From Denitrificimonas halotolerans (GTDB lineage: Bacteria > Pseudomonadota > Gammaproteobacteria > Pseudomonadales > Pseudomonadaceae), in NCBI RefSeq assembly GCF_034259425.1, contig NZ_JAXIVU010000007.1, positions 62,001-126,000 of the forward strand: a stretch of DNA of 64,000 nucleotides, given 5' to 3'. The number at the start of each line of letters is the position of its first letter. Position 1 is the stretch's first letter. Positions 51,512 through 60,944 of this stretch are shown piece by piece. The position numbers and the translations under genes are program-made. The notes under the pieces are model-generated. The model made no database searches and was not told the origin of the DNA. It worked only from the letters and a program-made list of their open reading frames with translations.

Positions 51512-52297
51512 TTAACGTGTTGCCGTAAAGGCAAATTCAATGGGTATATGCACCCGACTGGGTACACCAATCCCACCTTGTTGCTCTGGCAAAAACTGCC
51601 ACTTCTTCACCGCGGCTAGCGCCGCCTGATCCAAACTTTTCACACCAGAAGAATGCAGCAACTGCAACTCAAGCAACTGGCCACGGGCATCCAGACGCAC
51701 ATCTAACCAAACGGTGCCTTGCTGTTGGCGACGACGGGCTTGTGCTGGATACACTGGTGCAGCCGGTGTGCTGGCAAAACGCGGTTGCTTGCTCAGCACT
51801 TCTTGACCCACGGGCTGCTCTGTAGCTTTTGCTGAACTAGGCTGCTGTGTAGCAAACATTTTGCTGGTTCTCTGCTGCTCGTCGTTGCGCTGTGACTGTT
51901 CTGGCGCTACGGCAGAGGATGGCTGCCGCGCCTCAAGTTCTTGTGTCTTAGCCACGGCATTTTTCACTGCTTTACTCGCTGCCTGTTGCACCACCGGTTT
52001 TGCTGGCGGCTTTGGCTTTGGCTTTGGCTTTGGCAGTGAGCCTGACTTTGCTTGTGGCTTTACCTGCAGTTCGTGCTTCACCTCTGACGTTATCTTTTTT
52101 TCCACAACGGACGGTTTTACAGGCTGCACAGCGCGTGCTGCTGGCTTAGTGACCAGCTGAGGCGCTGCTAAAACTCGCCGCTCAAGCTGTTCTGCTGACA
52201 TCGCTGGCGCGCTAAAAGACGCGCCTGCTCGCCACGGCAGCAGAGCAACAACATGCACTGCCACCGACAACGTTATGTAAAAAAACACTCTTGACAT
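51512..52297 (-). CDS. tonB: TonB energy transducer
   Basis: A 261-residue TonB: N-terminal membrane anchor (RVFFYITLSVAVHVVALLP with the conserved Ser-x3-His type SVAVH), a Pro/Lys-rich periplasmic spacer (KPKPKPKPPAKP), and the C-terminal domain with PVYPAQARRRQQQGTVWLDV, SSGVKSLDQAALAAVKKWQF (YP and W conserved). It links ExbBD to the outer-membrane receptor. First gene of the tonB-hmuS-exbB-exbD-hmuTUV-chaN operon and divergent from the receptor gene. Confidence 0.93.
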   Translation of the reverse strand: MSRVFFYITLSVAVHVVALLPWRAGASFSAPAMSAEQLERRVLAAPQLVTKPAARAVQPVKPSVVEKKITSEVKHELQVKPQAKSGSLPKPKPKPKPPAKPVVQQAASKAVKNAVAKTQELEARQPSSAVAPEQSQRNDEQQRTSKMFATQQPSSAKATEQPVGQEVLSKQPRFASTPAAPVYPAQARRRQQQGTVWLDVRLDARGQLLELQLLHSSGVKSLDQAALAAVKKWQFLPEQQGGIGVPSRVHIPIEFAFTATR

Positions 52298-52325
52298 ATA
52301 TCAACCATCCATCGACATGGATGCT

Positions 52326-52351
52326 ATTAAGAATCATTTGCATTTGATAGT
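52326..52351. promoter_or_regulatory. Fur box between tonB and haem receptor
   Basis: ATTAAGAATCATTTGCATTTGA in the divergent promoter region (29 bases from tonB, about 100 from the receptor) matches the AnnnAGAATCATTtgCATTT style of gammaproteobacterial Fur sites. A single site could repress both directions. Confidence 0.75.
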
Positions 52352-52446
52352 CAACCTCATTTAGAGTTCGTCAGGCTTCTTAGCAACGCACTAAAAAACA
52401 TTAACTATTTCACTCAGTTGCTTAAAAAATACGACGAGGAGTTGTT

Positions 52447-54648
52447 ATGCCCAGCTATCCACCGGCCAAACTAAAACCTGTACTCATTGCTTTACTTATG
52501 GGCAATGCTGCAGCTATAGCCGCCGAAAAACCTGCCACGCGCTTTGATGCCATTACTGTTACCACCACCCGTAGCGAACAGAAGCTCAGCGACGTACCCA
52601 GCACTGTATCGGTGCATGATGAGCGGCAAATTGATCAGCAAAACATTAAAAATATCCAAGATTTGATCCGCTACGAACCGGGCGTTTCGGTGTCCGGTGG
52701 TAACAGTCGCTTTGGACTTGATGGCTTTACCATTCGTGGGATTGGCGGCAATCGGGTGCTCACCCAAGTTGATGGCGTCAATGTGGCTGACAGTTTTGCT
52801 TTTGGCGGTTTTTTAAATGCACGGCGTGATTACGTTGATTTGGACACGGTTAAACAAGTGGAAATTATTCGCGGCCCCGCCAGTTCCTTATACGGCAGCG
52901 ATGCCATTGGCGGAGCAGTCAGTTTTATCACTAAAGATGCTGGCGATTATTTAGAGGCAGGTGATGATGTGTATCTGCGCTTGAAAACCGGTTATGACGG
53001 CGCTGATGACAGCTGGTTACGCAGTGGTACAGCGGCTGCCCGCTATACCAATATGGATGCACTGCTGCATCTCGGCCGACGCACAGGACATGCCAGTGCC
53101 AGTCATGGCAAGCACGGCGGCAACGGCGCACAACGTACCAAAGCCAACCCGCAGGACTACACTCGCGATAATTTATTAACTAAGCTGGGCTGGGATCTCA
53201 GCGAACAGCAGCGTTTGCAGTTGACCTATGAAAAGTTTGCTGACGACACCGACAGCAAGGTGAAGAGTAATTACGGCATATCCAGCTTTGGTGCCACCAC
53301 CCACAGTCAAAATGCTAAAGACAGCGTGGATCGTGAGCGCTACTCGCTGGCTCATACACTGACCTTTGACAGTGTGTTTGCTGATCGAATTAACAGCCAA
53401 TTAACCTATCAAGACAGTAAAACCCGTCAACGGACCTACGAAAGTCGCTTTGCTGCAGGTCAAGCACAAAGCCGCGTGCGCGATTCAGATTACCAAGAAA
53501 AACTGTGGGCCTTTAATAGCATGCTCAATAAAGCTTTTATGCTGGGTTCCAGTCAGCACCAATTGACCTATGGCATTGATATTAAGCGCACTAAAAGCTC
53601 AAATTTACGTGCCGGCAGTGACACCCTACTCAGCTCAGGGATGGTTAAAGCAGCATTGCCCACCAGCGATTTTCCCGATCCAACCACCAGCGAATATGCC
53701 CTTTTTATTCAAGATCAAATTCAACTGGGCCGCTGGACACTGCTACCTGGGCTGCGCTACGACTACTACAAGATGGAACCCCATGTCACGGGCAATTACC
53801 TCAACAGTAACGCCGTAGACAGCAACCCCAGTAATTACCGCGACTCCACTGTTTCACCCAAATTAGGTATTACCTATCAAGTGAATGACCAGCACAGCGT
53901 GTATGGCCAATACGCCGCTGGATATCGCGCCCCGCAGGCCGTGGAGATTTTTGGCGAGTTCGAAAATCCCGGCATGTATCGCACCCTGTCGAATACCGAC
54001 CTAAAAGCTGAAACCAGTGACAGTTTCGAGCTAGGACTGCGCGGTCGCTACAGTGTTGGTAACTTCAGTGCGGCGTTATTTTACAATCAATATGACGACT
54101 TTATTGAGCAAGTCAGTCGGCCTTCAAGTAAACCCGGCTACCCGTTCGGTGAGTTTCAATACATCAACAAAGATCGCGTGAACATTCGTGGGGCAGAGGT
54201 TAAAGGTGAGCTGTTCTTAGACGCCTTAGGTTTTGCTGATGGTTGGAGCACCCTTGGGCATATTGCTTACGCACGGGGCAAAGATGAAAGCAGCGGCGAG
54301 GCCCTCAATAGCATCGATCCCCTTAAAGGGGTATTCAGTTTGGCTTATCGCCAGCCCAATGGACAATTTGGTGGTGATTTAAGCTGGACCTTAGTGGCTG
54401 CCAAACAGCGTATCGATAAAACACAAACCAACAATCAATACGCCACTTCAGGTTATGGCACATTGGATTTAAATGGCTGGTGGCACATTGATGAGCACTT
54501 CTCGGTGAACGCAGGTCTCTTCAATTTAACTGACAAACGCTATTGGCATTGGAACAACGTGCAAGGACTCAGCAGTACTGACCCAGGCCTAGCGCGAGCC
54601 AGTCAACCTGGCCGACATGCCGCCATTAACCTCGTTTGGGAGCTTTAA
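52447..54648 (+). CDS. hmuR: TonB-dependent haem/haemoglobin receptor (HmuR/PhuR-like)
   Basis: A 733-residue outer-membrane receptor. Signal peptide (cleavage near AAIA-AEKP), TonB box near FDAITVTTTRSEQ, plug domain with VSVHDERQIDQQNIKNIQDLIRYEPGVSV and the RGIGGNRVLTQVDGV, and a 22-strand barrel ending YHAAINLVWEL-like (HAAINLVWEL). The haem-receptor FRAP box is YRAP (YAAGYRAPQAVEIF); the NPNL box is present only as NTDLKAETS. It would import haem or haemoglobin-bound haem using the divergent tonB operon. GAGGAG precedes the ATG. Confidence 0.92.
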   Translation: MPSYPPAKLKPVLIALLMGNAAAIAAEKPATRFDAITVTTTRSEQKLSDVPSTVSVHDERQIDQQNIKNIQDLIRYEPGVSVSGGNSRFGLDGFTIRGIGGNRVLTQVDGVNVADSFAFGGFLNARRDYVDLDTVKQVEIIRGPASSLYGSDAIGGAVSFITKDAGDYLEAGDDVYLRLKTGYDGADDSWLRSGTAAARYTNMDALLHLGRRTGHASASHGKHGGNGAQRTKANPQDYTRDNLLTKLGWDLSEQQRLQLTYEKFADDTDSKVKSNYGISSFGATTHSQNAKDSVDRERYSLAHTLTFDSVFADRINSQLTYQDSKTRQRTYESRFAAGQAQSRVRDSDYQEKLWAFNSMLNKAFMLGSSQHQLTYGIDIKRTKSSNLRAGSDTLLSSGMVKAALPTSDFPDPTTSEYALFIQDQIQLGRWTLLPGLRYDYYKMEPHVTGNYLNSNAVDSNPSNYRDSTVSPKLGITYQVNDQHSVYGQYAAGYRAPQAVEIFGEFENPGMYRTLSNTDLKAETSDSFELGLRGRYSVGNFSAALFYNQYDDFIEQVSRPSSKPGYPFGEFQYINKDRVNIRGAEVKGELFLDALGFADGWSTLGHIAYARGKDESSGEALNSIDPLKGVFSLAYRQPNGQFGGDLSWTLVAAKQRIDKTQTNNQYATSGYGTLDLNGWWHIDEHFSVNAGLFNLTDKRYWHWNNVQGLSSTDPGLARASQPGRHAAINLVWEL

Positions 54649-54793
54649 CAATTCAGGTCTCCAGCACAATCTAAACAACTGCGCTGTGCTGGACATATCT
54701 GCGTTACTGCTGTTTGCTGCCTAGACTCCCAACTGAATCTAACGTTTAGTTCAACAACTGTTGCGCACTAGCCATACAACAAATGCTCACAAC

Positions 54794-54822
54794 AAAACAG
54801 GCCCCATTAAGGGGCCTGTTTT
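54794..54822. terminator. Bidirectional terminator between hmuR and katA copy 2
   Basis: AAAACAGGCCCC / GGGGCCTGTTTT, a perfect 12-bp stem with ATTAA loop and A/T ends, between convergent genes. Strong intrinsic terminator. Confidence 0.9.
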
Positions 54823-54850
54823 GTGACACATTGCGAGATGTTTTTACCGC

Positions 54851-56302
54851 TTATTTTGGCAGCTCGACGCCTAACGCCTTAGCTACCCCTTCACCGTAAG
54901 CAGGGTCAGCCTGCTGACAATGGTAGGCGTGCTTCTGCTTAATCGCATCGGGCACACCCGTCATATTGCGCGCGGTATTGTCAAACAGCACTTGCTGCTG
55001 TTCGGGGGTCATTAGGCGGAATAAATCACCGGCTTGGGTGAAGTAATCCGGCTCGTCTTCCCAATAATCAAAACGGTCCGCAGCACCTTCAAGGGCCAAT
55101 GGTGGCTCTGAGAAGTCCGGCTGTTCTTGCCACTCACCCTGACTGTTGGGTTCGTAATGCAAGCGACTGCCTTGGTTGCCATCAACACGCATGGCGCCGT
55201 CACGGTGGTAGGTGTGGAATGGGCAGCGAGGCGTATTCACCGGAATCTGATAATGGTTAACCCCTAAGCGGTAACGCTGGGCATCACCATAGGAGAATAA
55301 ACGACCTTGCAGCATGCGGTCTGGCGAGAAGCCAACACCCGGCACAATATGCGCTGGGTTAAAGGCCGCTTGCTCAACATCGGCAAAGTAGTTTTCTGGG
55401 TTTTTATTGAGTTCAAAGTAACCCACTTCAATCAGTGGATAATCGCCTTTTGGCCAAATTTTGGTGAGATCAAAAGGATGATAAGGCACTTTCGCCGCAT
55501 CGGTTTCTGGCATGATTTGTACGTACATGGTCCAGCGCGGGAAGTCACCCTTCTCAATGGCTTCATATAAGTCACGCTGCGAGCTTTCACGGTCACGGCC
55601 CACCAACTCTGCTGCTTCTTGGTCGGTGAGGTTCTTAATGCCCTGCTGGGTTTTAAAGTGGAACTTCACCCAGTAACGCTCATTATCAGCATTAATAAAG
55701 CTAAAGGTGTGCGAGCCAAAGCCGTGCATATGGCGATAGGATGCGGGGATACCGCGATCACTCATCAAGATCGTTACTTGGTGCAACGCTTCAGGGAGTC
55801 CGGTCCAGAAATCCCAGTTATTGGTTGGGCTGCGCATATTGGTGCGCGGATCACGCTTAACCGCGTGGTTCAGATCGGGGAATTTTAAAGGATCACGGAA
55901 GAAGAACACTGGGGTGTTGTTGCCTACTAAATCCCAGTTGCCTTGCTCGGTGTAAAAACGCATGGCAAAGCCGCGAATATCGCGCTCAGCATCAGCGGCA
56001 CCGCGCTCACCGGCCACCGTGGAGAAACGTACAAACATATCGGTTTGCTTGCCCACTTCGCTAAATAGCGCGGCTTTGGTGTACTGAGTAATGTCGTGGG
56101 TCACGGTAAAGCTACCAAAGGCCCCTGAGCCTTTCGCGTGCATCCGCCGTTCAGGAATCACTTCACGATCAAAGTGGGCCAGTTTCTCTAAGAACCACAC
56201 ATCCTGTAACAACATCGGCCCGCGCGGGCCTGCGGTTAGGCTGTCTTGGTTGTTGGCGATCGGACATCCGGAAACGGAAGTTAATTTTGGCTTATCGGTC
56301 AT
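54851..56302 (-). CDS. katA: Catalase KatA, copy 2
   Basis: A 483-residue haem catalase with the same motifs as copy 1: ERRMHAKGSG, NWDLVGNNTPVFFFRD and RLFSYGDAQRYRLGVNH. It sits beside rplQ, like katA in P. aeruginosa, so this may be the original position relative to the ribosomal operon. An upstream frame extension (to 56335) is open, but the ATG at 56302 has AGGAAA upstream. Region 55755-56251 is identical to 36804-37300; outside it the genes differ by frequent third-base and a few amino-acid changes (e.g. C-terminus YHCQQADP against CHCMQADP). Confidence 0.96.
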   Translation of the reverse strand: MTDKPKLTSVSGCPIANNQDSLTAGPRGPMLLQDVWFLEKLAHFDREVIPERRMHAKGSGAFGSFTVTHDITQYTKAALFSEVGKQTDMFVRFSTVAGERGAADAERDIRGFAMRFYTEQGNWDLVGNNTPVFFFRDPLKFPDLNHAVKRDPRTNMRSPTNNWDFWTGLPEALHQVTILMSDRGIPASYRHMHGFGSHTFSFINADNERYWVKFHFKTQQGIKNLTDQEAAELVGRDRESSQRDLYEAIEKGDFPRWTMYVQIMPETDAAKVPYHPFDLTKIWPKGDYPLIEVGYFELNKNPENYFADVEQAAFNPAHIVPGVGFSPDRMLQGRLFSYGDAQRYRLGVNHYQIPVNTPRCPFHTYHRDGAMRVDGNQGSRLHYEPNSQGEWQEQPDFSEPPLALEGAADRFDYWEDEPDYFTQAGDLFRLMTPEQQQVLFDNTARNMTGVPDAIKQKHAYHCQQADPAYGEGVAKALGVELPK

Positions 56303-56422
56303 AATTATTTCCTGTGCTATCAAGTAGGGACTCACAGTGACAGATTAACCGAACAAAGAAAAACTGACTAATCAATTAAGCCCACTAAGCTCATATACAT
56401 TTACTATCATTGCTCACAAACA

Positions 56423-56453
56423 AAAAAACCGAGCACTGGGCTCGGTTTTTTTG
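56423..56453 (-). terminator. Terminator of the ribosomal alpha operon
   Basis: AAAAAAACCGAGC / GCTCGGTTTTTTT, 13-bp stem with a 5-base loop, 15 bases beyond the rplQ stop; long A/T ends give a U-tract on the minus strand. Confidence 0.92.
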
Positions 56454-56467
56454 AACTGTACTACAAC

Positions 56468-56854
56468 TTACTCTGCGGCTTCTACTTCACCAGCAACCGG
56501 ACGGTCAACCAGTTCAACATAAGCCATAGGTGCGTTATCGCCAGCACGGTATCCGCATTTTAGAATGCGCAGGTATCCGCCCTGACGAGTTGCATAACGC
56601 TTACCTAAATCGTTAAACAATTTACCAACCGCTTCTTTCGAGCGAGTGCGGTCAAATGCTAAACGACGGTTAGCAACGCTATCTTCTTTAGCTAAAGTAA
56701 TTAACGGCTCAGCAACGCGGCGCAGTTCTTTAGCTTTAGGCAATGTAGTCTTAATCAGTTCATGCTCGAACAGCGACACTGCCATGTTTTGAAACATAGC
56801 CTTGCGGTGGGCGCTGGTACGGCTTAGGTGACGGCCACTTTTACGATGACGCAT
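56468..56854 (-). CDS. rplQ: 50S ribosomal protein L17
   Basis: A 128-residue L17: MRHRKSGRHLSRTSAHRKA at the N-terminus is diagnostic, followed by NMAVSLFEHELIKTTLPKAKELR. Component of the large subunit near the exit tunnel. Last gene of the alpha operon, 44 bases after rpoA. Confidence 0.98.
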   Translation of the reverse strand: MRHRKSGRHLSRTSAHRKAMFQNMAVSLFEHELIKTTLPKAKELRRVAEPLITLAKEDSVANRRLAFDRTRSKEAVGKLFNDLGKRYATRQGGYLRILKCGYRAGDNAPMAYVELVDRPVAGEVEAAE

Positions 56855-56898
56855 GATTCAATTCCTTACCAAACTCTCAGGTTCAGTGATAATGGCGA

Positions 56899-57900
56899 TC
56901 AGGCCGTAGCCTTATCGTCTTTCTTCAAACTTGCCGGCGGCCAGTTATCGAGGCGCATACCGAGGGACAAACCACGCGAGGCTAAAACGTCCTTGATTTC
57001 AGTCAGGGACTTTTTACCCAAGTTCGGTGTTTTCAGCAATTCTACTTCGGTGCGCTGAATCAGATCACCAATATAGTAAATGCTTTCTGCCTTGAGACAG
57101 TTAGCCGAACGCACGGTCAACTCAAGATCATCAACAGGACGCAATAAGATTGGATCAATCTCATCTTCCTCTTCTTCTTCAACGACTTCTGCTTCACCTT
57201 GAAGATCAACGAAAGCTGCAAGCTGATGTTGCAGAATTGTTGCACTACGACGAATCGCTTCTTCTGGATCAAGAGTACCATTGGTTTCAAGATCGATGAT
57301 CAATTTATCCAAGTTAGTACGCTGCTCAACACGGGCGTTTTCCACCACGTAAGCTACACGACGGACAGGACTAAATAAGGCGTCGATTTGCAAACGACCG
57401 ATGCTACGGCTTTCATCTTCATCGCTAAAGCGAGAATCAGCTGATTCGTAACCACGGCCACGTGCAATACGTAGCTTCATATTTAACTCGCCCTTATCAG
57501 CCAGATTAGCAATCACGTGGTCGCCATTGACGATTTCCACATCATGATCCAGCTTAATATCGGCAGCAGTCACCACGCCCGGCCCTTTTTTGCTGAGAGT
57601 CAGCGTGGCTTCGTCACGACCATGCATAACAACTGCAAGGCCTTTAAGGTTAAGAAGGATCTCAATGACGTCTTCTTGAACCCCTTCAATAGCACTGTAT
57701 TCATGCAATACGCCGTCGATTTCGACTTCGACAACTGCACAACCAGGCATTGAAGACAACAATATACGCCGTAGCGCGTTGCCCAAAGTGTGTCCAAAAC
57801 CACGCTCGAGAGGTTCGAGCGTGATTTTGGCACGGGTCGGACTGACCATGTCAACGTTAATTTGACGGGGGGTCAGGAACTCATTTACCGAAATCTGCAT
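56899..57900 (-). CDS. rpoA: RNA polymerase alpha subunit
   Basis: A 333-residue alpha subunit. The N-terminal assembly domain has LEPLERGFGHTLGNALRRILLSSMPG; the C-terminal domain (from about residue 250) has LTVRSANCLKAESIYYIGDLIQRTE and NLGKKSLTEIKDVL, which contact UP elements and activators. The linker is acidic (VVEEEEEDEID). Located between rpsD and rplQ as usual. Confidence 0.98.
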   Translation of the reverse strand: MQISVNEFLTPRQINVDMVSPTRAKITLEPLERGFGHTLGNALRRILLSSMPGCAVVEVEIDGVLHEYSAIEGVQEDVIEILLNLKGLAVVMHGRDEATLTLSKKGPGVVTAADIKLDHDVEIVNGDHVIANLADKGELNMKLRIARGRGYESADSRFSDEDESRSIGRLQIDALFSPVRRVAYVVENARVEQRTNLDKLIIDLETNGTLDPEEAIRRSATILQHQLAAFVDLQGEAEVVEEEEEDEIDPILLRPVDDLELTVRSANCLKAESIYYIGDLIQRTEVELLKTPNLGKKSLTEIKDVLASRGLSLGMRLDNWPPASLKKDDKATA

Positions 57901-57922
57901 GGATACACCTATTTTCTAGCCC

Positions 57923-58543
57923 TTACTTGGAGTAGAGCTCGACAATCAGGCTTTCGTTGATGTCGGCTGACAGATCACTGCGCTCAGGAATGTTTTTGAA
58001 CACACCTGACTTTTTCTCTGCATCTACATCAACCCACTCGACGCGACCACGTTGGGTGCACAGTTCGAGAGCCTGGGAAATACGTAATTGGTTTTTGGAC
58101 TTTTCACGCACCGCAACAACATCACCAGGCTGAACCTGATATGAAGGAACGTTTACAGTCTTGCCATTGATAGTGATCGACTTGTGCGATACCAACTGAC
58201 GTGACTCTGCACGTGTAGAGCCAAAGCCCATACGATAAACAACGTTATCCAAGCGTGACTCTAAAAGCTGCAGCAGGTTTTCACCAGTTGCACCTTTACG
58301 GCGCGCTGCTTCTTTATAATAGCTAGCGAATTGACGCTCAAGAACACCGTACATACGACGAACTTTTTGCTTTTCACGTAGCTGAGTACCGTACTCGGAT
58401 AAACGAGTGCGACGCTGACCATGCTGGCCAGGTGCGGTTTCAATATTGCATTTAGATTCAATCGCGCGTGAACCACTCTTCAAAAAGAGATCTGTGCCTT
58501 CACGACGGGACAGCTTGCATTTCGGACCAATGTAACGAGCCAT
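57923..58543 (-). CDS. rpsD: 30S ribosomal protein S4
   Basis: A 206-residue S4: ARYIGPKCKLSRREGTDL, YGVLERQFASYYKEAAR and the S4 RNA-binding domain with LESRLDNVVYRMGFGSTRAESRQLV. A primary 16S-binding protein and, in gammaproteobacteria, the translational repressor of the alpha operon. No zinc-binding cysteine cluster at the N-terminus (C- form). Confidence 0.98.
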   Translation of the reverse strand: MARYIGPKCKLSRREGTDLFLKSGSRAIESKCNIETAPGQHGQRRTRLSEYGTQLREKQKVRRMYGVLERQFASYYKEAARRKGATGENLLQLLESRLDNVVYRMGFGSTRAESRQLVSHKSITINGKTVNVPSYQVQPGDVVAVREKSKNQLRISQALELCTQRGRVEWVDVDAEKKSGVFKNIPERSDLSADINESLIVELYSK

Positions 58544-58561
58544 TTCTTACTGTCTCCTAAT

Positions 58562-58951
58562 TTACACGCGGCGCTTTTTCGGCGGACGGCATCCATTATG
58601 TGGGATGGGCGTCACGTCGGTGATGCTTGCGATTTTGTAACCGCAACCATTTAAGGCACGGACTGCTGATTCACGACCAGGACCAGGGCCCTTGACGTTT
58701 ACTTCTAGGTTTTTCAAACCATATTCCAGAGCCGCTTGACCAGCACGCTCTGCTGCAACCTGCGCAGCAAATGGTGTGCTTTTACGCGAACCGCGGAAGC
58801 CAGAACCACCTGAGGTTGCCCATGATAGAGCATTACCTTGACGGTCTGTGATTGTAACAATTGTATTGTTGAAAGATGCATGTATATGGGCGATGCCATC
58901 TACAACCGTCTTTCTAACTTTTTTACGAGGACGAGCAGCTGCTTTAGCCAT
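58562..58951 (-). CDS. rpsK: 30S ribosomal protein S11
   Basis: A 129-residue S11: GIAHIHASFNNTIVTITDRQGN, GFRGSRKSTPFAAQVAAE, and the terminal DVTPIPHNGCRPPKKRRV. Platform protein of the small subunit. Located between rpsM and rpsD. Confidence 0.98.
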   Translation of the reverse strand: MAKAAARPRKKVRKTVVDGIAHIHASFNNTIVTITDRQGNALSWATSGGSGFRGSRKSTPFAAQVAAERAGQAALEYGLKNLEVNVKGPGPGRESAVRALNGCGYKIASITDVTPIPHNGCRPPKKRRV

Positions 58952-58981
58952 TAATCAAATTCCTATCTAGAACCAATGCGA

Positions 58982-59338
58982 TTACTTACGGATCGGCTTG
59001 CGTGGGCCTTTACGGGTGCGCGCGTTGGTTTTGGTACGCTGACCACGGAGAGGCAAGCTACGACGATGGCGTAAACCACGGTAGCAACCTAGATCCATCA
59101 AGCGCTTGATGTTCATGTTGATTTCGCGACGTAGATCACCTTCTGTATGAAGTTTAGCGACTTCGCCACGCAACTGCTCGACCTGCTCATCAGAGAGATC
59201 TTTAATTTTCGCAGCTGGGTTTACACCAGTTGCTTCGCAAATCTTTTGCGCAGTTGTCCGACCAATACCATAGATATAGGTCAGCGAGATAACAGTATGT
59301 TTGTTATCCGGAATGTTAACGCCTGCAATACGGGCCAT
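58982..59338 (-). CDS. rpsM: 30S ribosomal protein S13
   Basis: A 118-residue S13: ARIAGVNIPDNKHTVISLTYIYGIG, helix-two-turn-helix region, and C-terminal RRSLPLRGQRTKTNARTRKG. Contacts the P-site tRNA and forms bridge B1. First gene of the alpha operon, separated by about 125 bases from rpmJ. Confidence 0.98.
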   Translation of the reverse strand: MARIAGVNIPDNKHTVISLTYIYGIGRTTAQKICEATGVNPAAKIKDLSDEQVEQLRGEVAKLHTEGDLRREINMNIKRLMDLGCYRGLRHRRSLPLRGQRTKTNARTRKGPRKPIRK

Positions 59339-59462
59339 TCAGTGTAACTCCAATTGACAGCGACTTACTTTCAGGAAGCCAAGATAGAAAGCAAGAACCA
59401 ATGCTGTATTACTATATTCAACCGAACAGCGCACTAGCTGCCCGGTACATGACACTACACAA

Positions 59463-59579
59463 TCAGCCTTGGCGCTGTTTGTGACGTGGTTCCGCCTTGC
59501 AGATCACGCGAATAACACCTTCGCGACGTACGATCTTGCAGTTGCGGCAAAGTTTTTTCACCGATGCACGAACTTTCAT
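59463..59579 (-). CDS. rpmJ: 50S ribosomal protein L36
   Basis: A 38-residue protein, MKVRASVKKLCRNCKIVRR at the start and HKQRQG at the end. Zinc-ribbon ligands Cys-x2-Cys ... Cys-x4-His (CRNC, VICKAEPRH) are all present, so this is the zinc-binding (C+) form. Position between secY and rpsM is standard. Confidence 0.97.
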   Translation of the reverse strand: MKVRASVKKLCRNCKIVRREGVIRVICKAEPRHKQRQG

Positions 59580-59606
59580 CACTAACTCCTTTAGCCTAAA
59601 GAACTT

Positions 59607-60944
59607 TTAGCGCAGTAGTCCACTGCCACCACCATAGTTCTTAAGGTTGGATTTTTTCATCAGGGAATCGTACTGGTTAGAAACGAGGTGTGATTGTACT
59701 TGAGACATGAAGTCCATTACAACCACAACAACAATCAGCAGCGAGGTCCCGCCGAGATAAAACGGCACATTTGCAGCAACCACCAAGAACTGAGGTAGCA
59801 AACATACAGCCGTCATGTACAAGGCACCAAACGAAGTTAAGCGAGTTAACACACCATCAATGTAGCGCGCTGACTGCTCACCCGGACGGATACCCGGAAT
59901 AAAAGCACCGGATTTCTTGAGGTTTTCAGCAACATCTTTAGGGTTAAACATTAATGCTGTATAGAAAAAACAGAAGAAAATAATCCCTGCACTAAACAAC
60001 AAAATATTTAACGGTTGTCCTGGTGCTAGCGCTTGCGAAACATCTGCAAGCCACGCCATGCTCTCTGATTGACCAAACCACTGGCCAAGAGACGCTGGGA
60101 ACAACAAGATACTGCTTGCGAAAATAGCAGGAATTACACCCGCCATATTCACTTTAAGAGGGAGGTGACTCGTTTGCGCAGCAAAAACTTTGCGACCTTG
60201 TTGACGCTTAGCATAATGCACCGCAATACGACGCTGACCACGCTCAATAAAGACCACAAACCCAATGATTGCAACTGCAAGCATACCAATAGCAATTAAG
60301 GCAAAAATATTGATATCACCTTGACGGGCAGACTCGAAAGACTGACCAATTGCTGCAGGTAAACCCGCTACGATACCGGCAAAAATCAGCATTGAAATGC
60401 CGTTACCTACACCGCGCTCAGTAATTTGCTCACCCAACCACATCATGAACATTGCACCCGCTACAAAAGTAGTGATAGCAACGAAATAGAAGTTAAAGTC
60501 AGTTGCAAAAGCTACACCTTGACTCGCCAATCCGACGGACATACCGATCGCTTGAACAAAAGCCAATAATAAGGTGCCATATCGGGTGTACTGGCTTATC
60601 TTACGACGCCCAGATTCACCTTCTTTTTTCAACTGTTCCAGATGAGGGCTCACTGCGGTCATCAACTGCATGATAATCGAAGCCGAAATATACGGCATGA
60701 TACCAAGCGCGAAGATACTCATCCGCTCGAGCGCACCACCTGAGAACATGTTGAACAGGCTGAGAATGGTTCCCTCATTCTGTCGAAACAGGTCTGCGAG
60801 TCGATCAGGGTTGATTCCTGGGACAGGAATGTGCGCACCGATACGATAGACAACGATTGCCATGAATAGGAAACGTAAGCGTGCCCATAATTCCGACAAA
60901 CCGCCGCCACCACCCATTGCAGAGAGAGAACCTTGCTTAGCCAT
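59607..60944 (-). CDS. secY: Protein translocase subunit SecY
   Basis: A 445-residue ten-helix membrane protein, the channel of the Sec translocon. Motifs are VYRIGAHIPVPGI, FALGIMPYISASIIMQL (signature), GEQITERGVGNGISMLIFAGI and MFNPKDVAENLKKSGAFIPGIRPG. Translation is coupled to rplO upstream (adjacent stop/start). Confidence 0.98.
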   Translation of the reverse strand: MAKQGSLSAMGGGGGLSELWARLRFLFMAIVVYRIGAHIPVPGINPDRLADLFRQNEGTILSLFNMFSGGALERMSIFALGIMPYISASIIMQLMTAVSPHLEQLKKEGESGRRKISQYTRYGTLLLAFVQAIGMSVGLASQGVAFATDFNFYFVAITTFVAGAMFMMWLGEQITERGVGNGISMLIFAGIVAGLPAAIGQSFESARQGDINIFALIAIGMLAVAIIGFVVFIERGQRRIAVHYAKRQQGRKVFAAQTSHLPLKVNMAGVIPAIFASSILLFPASLGQWFGQSESMAWLADVSQALAPGQPLNILLFSAGIIFFCFFYTALMFNPKDVAENLKKSGAFIPGIRPGEQSARYIDGVLTRLTSFGALYMTAVCLLPQFLVVAANVPFYLGGTSLLIVVVVVMDFMSQVQSHLVSNQYDSLMKKSNLKNYGGGSGLLR

